Source: a bacterium
Lineage (GTDB): Bacteria; Bacillota; Bacilli; Lactobacillales; Streptococcaceae
Assembly: GCA_905221095.1 (NCBI GenBank)
Contig: CAJNBV010000006.1
Coordinates: 1-64,000, forward strand
DNA: 64,000 nucleotides
Reading direction: 5' to 3'
Position numbers and translations under genes: made by a program
Notes under the pieces: generated by a model
Database searches by the model: none
The model's input: only the letters and a program-made list of their open reading frames with translations
What the model was told of the DNA's origin: nothing
Shown here: positions 58,090 through 64,000 of the stretch, piece by piece
Position numbering within the stretch: the first letter of the stretch is position 1
Layout of the letters: the number at the start of each line of letters is the position of its first letter

Positions 58090-58977
58090 ATGACAAAATT
58101 ATATGGAAGCTTGGAAGCGGGCGGTACAAAATTTGTCTGTGCTGTCGGTGATGAAAACTTTAACGTTGTAGAAAAAACACAATTTCCAACAACAACTCCA
58201 ATCGAAACAATCGATAAAACCATTGAGTTCTTCTCAAAATTCGATAACCTTGCTGGTCTTGCAGTTGGTTCATTTGGTCCGATTGATATTGACAAAAATT
58301 CAAAAACCTATGGCTTTATCACAACAACTCCAAAACCTCACTGGGCAAATGTGGACTTGCTTGGTGCCCTTCGCCGCGCCCTTAACGTGCCAATGTACTT
58401 CACAACAGACGTAAACAGCTCGGCTTACGGCGAAGTGGTTGCCCGTAACAATGCTGGCGGTCGTATCGAAAACTTGGTTTACTACACAATCGGTACAGGT
58501 ATCGGTGCTGGTGTTATCCAACGTGGTGAGTTTATCGGTGGTGTGGGTCACCCTGAAATGGGGCATTACTATGTGGCTAAACACCCAATGGATATTGAAA
58601 AAGAATTTAACGGTGTTTGTCCATTCCACAAAGGATGTTTGGAAGGCTTTGCGGCTGGTCCAAGTTTAGAAGCTCGTACAGGTATTCGTGGTGAAAACAT
58701 TGAACTCAACAGCTCTGTCTGGGATGTTCAAGCCTACTACATCGCTCAAGCTGCGGTTAATGCTACAGTGACTTTCCGCCCAGACGTGATCGTCTTTGGT
58801 GGTGGAGTTATGGCTCAACAACACATGCTAGACCGTGTCCGTGAGAAATTTACAGCACTTCTTAATGGCTACCTACCAGTGCCAGATGTGCGTGACTACA
58901 TCGTGACGCCAGCAGTTGCAGGAAATGGTTCTGCTACTCTTGGAAATTTTGTCCTTGCAAAAGAAGTTTCAAAATAA
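58090..58977 (+). CDS. scrK: Fructokinase ScrK (ROK family)
   Basis: 295 residues. The ATP-binding LEAGGTKFVCAVG is at the N-terminus, TIGTGIGAGVI follows, and the ROK zinc site is formed by His in HPEMGHYYV and CPFHKGCLEGFAAGPSLEAR. It phosphorylates the fructose released by ScrB. It has its own promoter and terminator downstream of scrA. Confidence 0.94.
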   Translation: MTKLYGSLEAGGTKFVCAVGDENFNVVEKTQFPTTTPIETIDKTIEFFSKFDNLAGLAVGSFGPIDIDKNSKTYGFITTTPKPHWANVDLLGALRRALNVPMYFTTDVNSSAYGEVVARNNAGGRIENLVYYTIGTGIGAGVIQRGEFIGGVGHPEMGHYYVAKHPMDIEKEFNGVCPFHKGCLEGFAAGPSLEARTGIRGENIELNSSVWDVQAYYIAQAAVNATVTFRPDVIVFGGGVMAQQHMLDRVREKFTALLNGYLPVPDVRDYIVTPAVAGNGSATLGNFVLAKEVSK

Positions 58978-58982
58978 AGCAC

Positions 58983-59014
58983 AAAATCCGCTTGGGAAAC
59001 CAAACGGATTTTTT
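58983..59014 (+). terminator. Terminator of scrK
   Basis: AAATCCG-c-TTGG-gaaa-CCAA-a-CGGATTT followed by TTT. It lies just before the stop of the convergent VTT gene. Confidence 0.85.
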
Positions 59015-59019
59015 ATGTG

Positions 59020-59637
59020 TCAAAGCATTTGCCAGAAAAAGTCAATAATATAGGTCAGACCGTAGGTATAAACCACGAGGGTAAAGGGTTTGGTCAGAAT
59101 GATGATAGTCATATAGCGCTTGAAACTCATCTTGGTCAGGGCAGCCAGCATACAGAGAAAGTCAGCTGGACTAATGGGCCAAATCATCATAAAAATAAAG
59201 AAACGGTCAAAACGATTGCCCTTGTCCAACCAGCCGATATACTTGTCATAGGTACGCTTGCTGACGACAGACTGGACAAAGGCAGCCCCATAGAGGCGCA
59301 CCAGATAAAAGATAATGGCACAGCCAATCACGATGCCGATATAGTTATAGATGGTTCCGATGACGTGACCATATATAAAGACCCCAGCCACCGAGGTCAA
59401 GGCCCCAGGAATGATAGGGACGACAGTCTGTAAAATCTGTAAAAAGATAAAGAGAGGTGGCCCCCAGATACCTGCCTGCTGGATAAAGGCAGAGAGGGTT
59501 TCCTTGGACTGTAAAATCCCAGCCTGATAAGCCCAAATACAGAAAATCAAACTTCCAACTCCACCGACAATCGATGAGATATTGATAACTTGCTGTAGAA
59601 GGGGAGAAACAGCTTTCATTTGTTTATCCTGTGACAT
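59020..59637 (-). CDS. VTT-domain (TVP38/TMEM64, DedA-type) membrane protein
   Basis: 205 residues with about five hydrophobic segments and the family core FLQILQTVVPIIPGALTSVA, GVFIYGHVIGTIYNYIGIVI and the F-D-R-F-F-I-F-M-M-I-W-P segment. VTT/DedA proteins are implicated in lipid scrambling or carrier-lipid recycling; the substrate here is unknown. It is convergent with scrK. Confidence 0.85.
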   Translation of the reverse strand: MSQDKQMKAVSPLLQQVINISSIVGGVGSLIFCIWAYQAGILQSKETLSAFIQQAGIWGPPLFIFLQILQTVVPIIPGALTSVAGVFIYGHVIGTIYNYIGIVIGCAIIFYLVRLYGAAFVQSVVSKRTYDKYIGWLDKGNRFDRFFIFMMIWPISPADFLCMLAALTKMSFKRYMTIIILTKPFTLVVYTYGLTYIIDFFWQML

Positions 59638-59744
59638 GTAAACTCCTCATAGATAGTATATTTCTACTATACCATATTTTGGAGGAGAAAGGGGGAATGA
59701 GTCTTTTTTGTGATGGGAAGAGTGATGGAATTTGAGGCTAAACA

Positions 59745-59753
59745 TGCTATAAT
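59745..59753 (+). promoter_or_regulatory. Extended -10 element before hsdR
   Basis: TGCTATAAT (TATAAT 59748-59753), 33 nt before the ATG; no convincing -35. Confidence 0.45.
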
Positions 59754-59785
59754 AAAGGGAGCAGACACGTAGCAAAGGAGAGAGT

Positions 59786-62776
59786 ATGATACAGGTAAAA
59801 CCAGAACTGGAGATAGAAAAACAATTGATCAGCCAACTGGTAACTGGGGAAAGTCAATGGACATACAGAGAAGACCTTAAAACAGAAGAGCAATTATGGG
59901 AAAACTTCTTTGAAAAGCTAGCCCAGAACAATGTGGCTCTATTAGCAGATTATCCCCTGACAGAACAGGAAAAACGCCAGATAAAGAATCAACTGAACTT
60001 TGTTAGCTACTATGATGCAGCCAAGTGGTTGGTCGGTGAAAATGGCATTGCCAAGGTTGAGGTTCAAAGAGAAGATGCTAGTTTGGGGACTATCCGTTTA
60101 TCTGTTATCTGGAGAGACAATATCGCAGCTGGTAAGTCTAGTTATGAGGTTGTCAACCAAGTCGAGAGAGACAAGGTAAATCCTCAGGATCAAGACCGCA
60201 GGCTAGATGTGACCCTCTTGATCAATGGTCTTCCGATGATTCAGATTGAGCTTAAAAGTCCTCGAGTTGCTTTTCTAGATGCCTTTCATCAAATTAAGAA
60301 GTATGATAGGGAAGGCAAGTTCCGTGGTATTTACTCTAGCTTACAGATGTTTGTTGTGACCAATAAAGTAGACACACGCTATATCGCTGCAGCTAGGGAA
60401 AACAAACTCAACAAGCAATTTCTAACCAAGTGGGTCGATAAAGACAACCAACCCATAACGAGCTTGACCAGTTTTGCCCACGAAGTCCTTTCTATCCCTC
60501 GTGCCCATCAGATGGTCATGCAGTATTCTGTCCTTGATGATAGCAAGAAGGCTCTTATCCTCCTGCGTCCCTATCAGATTCATGCTATTGAGGCTGTTCA
60601 GGAGGCTTCTCGTCGTCAGGAGTCTGGCTATGTCTGGCACACGACAGGTTCAGGTAAGACATTGACCTCCTATAAGGTGGCTCGGAATCTTCTTCAAATT
60701 CCTTCTATCCAAAAGACAATTTTTGTCGTTGACCGCAGGGACTTGGACCAACAGACCACTTCATCCTTTCTTTCCTATGCAACCAATGATGTTATTGATA
60801 TTGACGAGACGGACAATACCCATGATTTAGTCAAGCGCTTAGGAAGTAATGATAAGCGTGTCGTAGTGACTACTATCCAGAAAATAACCACCATGATGCG
60901 TAAGTTTGATCAAGGTCTTTACCAACGAGATGCGGACAAAATCAAGGGTCTTCGAGTGGCCTTTGTCGTGGATGAATGCCACCGTGCTGTAACACCTCAA
61001 ACACAAAAGGATATTAAGTCCTTTTTCCCGCAGTCTCTCTGGTATGGTTTTACAGGCACACCTATCTTTAAGGAAAATAAACGCCAGCAGGTCGGTGACC
61101 TAGCTCAGACTACCCAACAGCAATACGGTGACCGTCTCCATGAGTATACAGTCAAGGAAGCCATCCATGATGGAGCTGTTTTGGGCTTTAAGGTAGATTA
61201 TCGCAATACCCTCATCACGGATAAGTCTGAAAATGACCTACCAGATACCGTGTATGAGAATGAGGAGCATATGCTGGAAGTCTTGGATGCCATTATCAAT
61301 AAATCCCGTCAACAGCTAGGCTTCCAAAAGGGAGTAGGTAAGACCTATAATGCTATCCTGACCGTCAAGTCAATCCCCCAAGCCCAAGCCTACTATGACC
61401 TCCTCAAACGAGTCAAGGCTGGGGAGACGAGGGTCAAGGTATCGGAGAGGGTCAAGCAGGTCCTTCCTGACTTTCCAAAGGCGACTATCACCTACTCGGT
61501 CACAGAAAATGAAGAAGACTCAAGAGCCAATCAAGACCACATGAAGCAGGTCTTAGAGGACTACAACCAAGAGTTTGATACCCACTTTACCATGGCGGAT
61601 CTTCGTGGCTTTAATACGGATGTCAATAACCGTCTAGCTCGAAAGCAGGACAAATACCTCTATCGCAAGGAGCAGTTGGACTTAGTCATCGTGGTCAATC
61701 GTCTCTTAACGGGATTTGATGCCCCTTGTCTGTCAACTCTTTTTATCGACCGAAAACCCATGCAACCGCAGGACTTGATCCAGGCTTTTAGCCGAACCAA
61801 CCGTATCTTTGATTCTAGTAAATCCTATGGTCATATCATCACCTTCCAAAAGCCTCTAGCCTTTAAGGAAGCAGTGGATAATGCCCTCAAGCTCTACTCA
61901 AATGGTGGAGAAAACGAGGTCCTAGCTCCGAGTTGGGAAGAGGAAAAGAGAAACTTCTTGAGGAGTTGCAGTGATTTCCAAAATCTCATCATCGATGATC
62001 CTGAGGAAGGACTCCAAATCGAACAAATCTCTACGCCTGAGTTGAGGAAACTAGCTAAAACCTATCAAGCCTTTGATAAATACCTAGCCTCTATCCGAGT
62101 GTACAAAGAGTATGATGAGGAAGAACTTTACAGTCAGACGGGACTTGATGGAGAAAAGTTGGAAAGGTATCTGGGACTTTATCGAAATGTCCTTGCAGAA
62201 TTAAAAAGCCGAGTAGAGAATGATGACGATGGTGAACCACTTGATATCCACTATGAACTGGAGTCTATCCAAGTAGACGAAATCAACTATGCCTATATTC
62301 TAACCTTGATTCAAAGCCTAATTGAACAAGGTCAAAGTCAAGAAAAGAACCTAAGCGCTCAAGATAGGGAAGCGGTGGATAACTATATTCAGAGTCTTGA
62401 GAAGACCAATCCAAATCTTGCCCAGATCATCACTGAACTGTGGAGAGAAGTCCAAGAATATCCAGAAAGCTATCGTGGTCAGTCTATCGCAAATATTTTG
62501 GATCAGATGATAGAGGCTGTCATCCAGCAACACATCCAAGTATTTAGCAAACGTTGGTATGTCGGAGAGGATGAACTCCGTTACTATGTCGAACATTACC
62601 GTAAGGGAGCTAAAAAACAACTAGGAGAAAGCCAGCTGACCAAGAGCCAGCGCTATCAAGACTATAAGCTAGAGGTGGCGGATGCCCTCAATCCTCTCCT
62701 CTATAAAAAACAAATCAAGGAAGCCTATACCCAGCTAGTAGAGGAAGTCATTGAGCCGTTGAGGGTTGGGAGATAG
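59786..62776 (+). CDS. hsdR: Type I restriction endonuclease subunit R (HsdR)
   Basis: 996 residues. The N-terminal PD-(D/E)xK nuclease has Asp141 ([11 protein letters not shown]) and Glu155-x-Lys157 (IELKS). The SF2 translocase has Walker A TTGSGKT at 286-292, DECH at 396-399, FTGTPIF and the motif VI region [10 protein letters not shown]. The C-terminal helical part probably contacts HsdM. All catalytic residues appear intact. No hsdM or hsdS lies upstream in the window; they would be expected downstream, past the SIR2 and HerA-like genes, or elsewhere. Confidence 0.95.
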   Translation: MIQVKPELEIEKQLISQLVTGESQWTYREDLKTEEQLWENFFEKLAQNNVALLADYPLTEQEKRQIKNQLNFVSYYDAAKWLVGENGIAKVEVQREDASLGTIRLSVIWRDNIAAGKSSYEVVNQVERDKVNPQDQDRRLDVTLLINGLPMIQIELKSPRVAFLDAFHQIKKYDREGKFRGIYSSLQMFVVTNKVDTRYIAAARENKLNKQFLTKWVDKDNQPITSLTSFAHEVLSIPRAHQMVMQYSVLDDSKKALILLRPYQIHAIEAVQEASRRQESGYVWHTTGSGKTLTSYKVARNLLQIPSIQKTIFVVDRRDLDQQTTSSFLSYATNDVIDIDETDNTHDLVKRLGSNDKRVVVTTIQKITTMMRKFDQGLYQRDADKIKGLRVAFVVDECHRAVTPQTQKDIKSFFPQSLWYGFTGTPIFKENKRQQVGDLAQTTQQQYGDRLHEYTVKEAIHDGAVLGFKVDYRNTLITDKSENDLPDTVYENEEHMLEVLDAIINKSRQQLGFQKGVGKTYNAILTVKSIPQAQAYYDLLKRVKAGETRVKVSERVKQVLPDFPKATITYSVTENEEDSRANQDHMKQVLEDYNQEFDTHFTMADLRGFNTDVNNRLARKQDKYLYRKEQLDLVIVVNRLLTGFDAPCLSTLFIDRKPMQPQDLIQAFSRTNRIFDSSKSYGHIITFQKPLAFKEAVDNALKLYSNGGENEVLAPSWEEEKRNFLRSCSDFQNLIIDDPEEGLQIEQISTPELRKLAKTYQAFDKYLASIRVYKEYDEEELYSQTGLDGEKLERYLGLYRNVLAELKSRVENDDDGEPLDIHYELESIQVDEINYAYILTLIQSLIEQGQSQEKNLSAQDREAVDNYIQSLEKTNPNLAQIITELWREVQEYPESYRGQSIANILDQMIEAVIQQHIQVFSKRWYVGEDELRYYVEHYRKGAKKQLGESQLTKSQRYQDYKLEVADALNPLLYKKQIKEAYTQLVEEVIEPLRVGR

Positions 62777-62809
62777 AGGAAGTATTTTATTTTTATTCGA
62801 GGAACAAAT

Positions 62810-63811
62810 ATGGTTGAAAAATTTGATATAAAACAGTTACGTTATTTTGCAATGACTAAGAGGCTTAATTTTCTAATTGGTTCAGGAACTTCAGTTCCAG
62901 CAATACCTTTAATGTCTTTTTTCAAAAGTAAAGATATTTCAGATGAGGAAGCTAATAATTTACTATCCGATAAAGTTAAAGAAGTTTCTAAGAAAGTTAT
63001 AGAAGATATTAGCAGTTCTAATGATGAAGGAAATATTAAAGCAGTTTTAAAAAGATATTCTGAATTTATTAAAGTTATACTTCAATTACTTTACCATGCA
63101 AATTCTAGACAAGTGACAAAAAATATTAATATTTTTACTACTAACTACGATCTCTTCATTGAGAAGTCGCTGGATGAATTGATGAAATATGAATCATTTG
63201 TTTTCAATGATGGAAGCAATGGATATTTTAATAGGATTTTAGATAGTGCTAACTATAATAAGTCTGTAGCATATAGGGGATTAAATGATAGCTACCTTAA
63301 TGAACTTCCTACATTATCTTTGATTAAACCACATGGTTCGATGAACTGGGAAAGAGAGCAAGAGGACAATATTTTAATAAGGCAAAGTGTAGTTGAAAAT
63401 CCTGTGGTAGTTAAACCAACTGGCTTAGAGGGTCAAGAAACGTTTCTAAACAATCATTTTCATGACATGCTAAGAGTATTTCAACTTGAGTTAGATAAGC
63501 CACAATCTATTCTTATTGTTATTGGATTCTCATTTCAAGATAAACATATTGCTAAAATGTTGAACAGATCTTTGAAAAATCCTGAATTAAATGTCTTTAT
63601 ATTTTGTTATTCTGAATCTGATAAACAAACAATATTAACAAATTTGGGTCTCAGCGATTGTCCAAGAAATCTGAATGTCATTACACCTAATGAATTAGAT
63701 GAAAAATATAAAACAAAGCATGAAGTTGAAGATGAAGATGAAAGTGACTGGTTTAGTTTCGATCTTAGCAATCTAACTGAGTTACTTAGAGATATGTCTT
63801 TTGAGGAATAA
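62810..63811 (+). CDS. SIR2-domain protein, probable NADase of a SIR2-HerA defence system
   Basis: 333 residues. SIR2 motifs are present: GSGTS at 24-28, TTNYD at 110-114, KPHGSMNW at 173-180 with the catalytic-type His175, and GFSFQDKHI near the C-terminus. Prokaryotic SIR2 proteins of this kind deplete NAD+ during phage infection. The gene lies 33 nt after hsdR and 5 nt before a HerA-like ORF. It is visibly more AT-rich than hsdR, which fits separate acquisition. An acidic C-terminal stretch (EVEDEDESDW) is unusual but its role is unknown. Confidence 0.88.
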   Translation: MVEKFDIKQLRYFAMTKRLNFLIGSGTSVPAIPLMSFFKSKDISDEEANNLLSDKVKEVSKKVIEDISSSNDEGNIKAVLKRYSEFIKVILQLLYHANSRQVTKNINIFTTNYDLFIEKSLDELMKYESFVFNDGSNGYFNRILDSANYNKSVAYRGLNDSYLNELPTLSLIKPHGSMNWEREQEDNILIRQSVVENPVVVKPTGLEGQETFLNNHFHDMLRVFQLELDKPQSILIVIGFSFQDKHIAKMLNRSLKNPELNVFIFCYSESDKQTILTNLGLSDCPRNLNVITPNELDEKYKTKHEVEDEDESDWFSFDLSNLTELLRDMSFEE

Positions 63812-63816
63812 TTAGT

Positions 63817-64000
63817 ATGAAGTCGAATATTAAAAAACTGGGTGTCATTGTCGGTGTGGATGGTGATATTTCCCAAGTTGGAATGTATCAACTATCTAAT
63901 GATGCAGAATATTTGTGGTATGGTGATGTGTTACAAGGAGCTAAAATCGGAGCATATCTGACAATTTTGCAGAATAATGTAAAAATTATCGCTTCTGTTG
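63817..64000 (+). CDS. HerA-like ATPase, N-terminal fragment (continues past window)
   Basis: The ATG at 63817 opens a frame that stays open to the end of the window, giving 61 residues (MKSNIKKLGVIVGVDGDISQ and onward, with LQGAKIGAYLTI). This resembles the HAS-barrel that opens HerA/FtsK-type ATPases. The call rests on that fold-like pattern and on the SIR2 partner 5 nt upstream; the ATPase motifs lie outside the window. Confidence 0.65.
   Translation, partial: MKSNIKKLGVIVGVDGDISQVGMYQLSNDAEYLWYGDVLQGAKIGAYLTILQNNVKIIASV

Overview
The window looks like a chromosome segment from a mitis-group Streptococcus (S. pneumoniae / S. mitis / S. pseudopneumoniae type). The evidence is the low-GC coding style, three BOX repeats with the characteristic GCAAGGCGACGCTGACG-type core, a choline-binding surface protein, and a gene order (psrP-like locus, sstT, yqeH-tmcAL, rny, gmk-rpoZ-priA-fmt-rsmB-phpP-stkP, mvaS-mvaA, scr genes) that I recall from pneumococcal chromosomes. 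The species cannot be fixed from the window alone.

Layout. 1-24.4 kb is an accessory-Sec serine-rich-repeat (SRR) adhesin locus. It holds the C-terminal part of an LPXTG SRR glycoprotein, a BOX element, and a glycosyltransferase block (two GT8 enzymes with a GtfB-like tail, a second GtfB/GtfA-like pair, one single GT2 and two tandem-domain GT2 genes, one of them frame-interrupted). These are followed by the export and core glycosylation operon secY2-asp1-asp2-asp3-secA2-gtfA-gtfB-asp4-asp5. The GtfA/GtfB pair starts O-GlcNAcylation of the SRR, the other transferases should extend the glycan, Asp2 carries an acetyltransferase-type triad, and SecA2/SecY2/Asp1-5 export the glycoprotein.

24.4-34.3 kb is mostly housekeeping: an FUSC/ArAE-type membrane protein and SstT on the minus strand, a short MscS-type channel, a CorA-type transporter, and the ribosome-assembly/NAD cluster yqeG-yqeH-yhbY-nadD-yqeK-rsfS-methyltransferase-tmcAL. 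A striking multi-hairpin element sits between yqeH and yhbY. 34.4-38.9 kb is accessory: two paralogous XRE regulators, a divergently transcribed SEC10/PgrA-type choline-binding surface protein and a small frameshifted gene.

39-53 kb carries RNase Y, gmk-rpoZ-priA-fmt-rsmB-phpP-stkP (StkP with only three recognisable PASTA repeats), a two-gene ThrE-type exporter and the mevalonate genes mvaS-mvaA. 53-59 kb is the sucrose region: scrB-scrR diverge from the PTS gene scrA across a control region with LacI-type operators, followed by scrK. A VTT/DedA-type membrane protein follows. From 59.8 kb to the right edge a defence region begins: a type I restriction subunit HsdR, then a SIR2-domain protein and the first 61 codons of what looks like a HerA-type ATPase, that is, a probable SIR2-HerA anti-phage module next to a restriction gene.

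The observations most worth following are the SIR2/HerA pair beside hsdR, the slippery heptamer A_AAG_GGG placed exactly where a -1 shift restores a broken tandem GT2 enzyme, the junction-like hairpin element at 30.2-30.35 kb, and the hairpin enclosing the ribosome-binding site of an XRE regulator.
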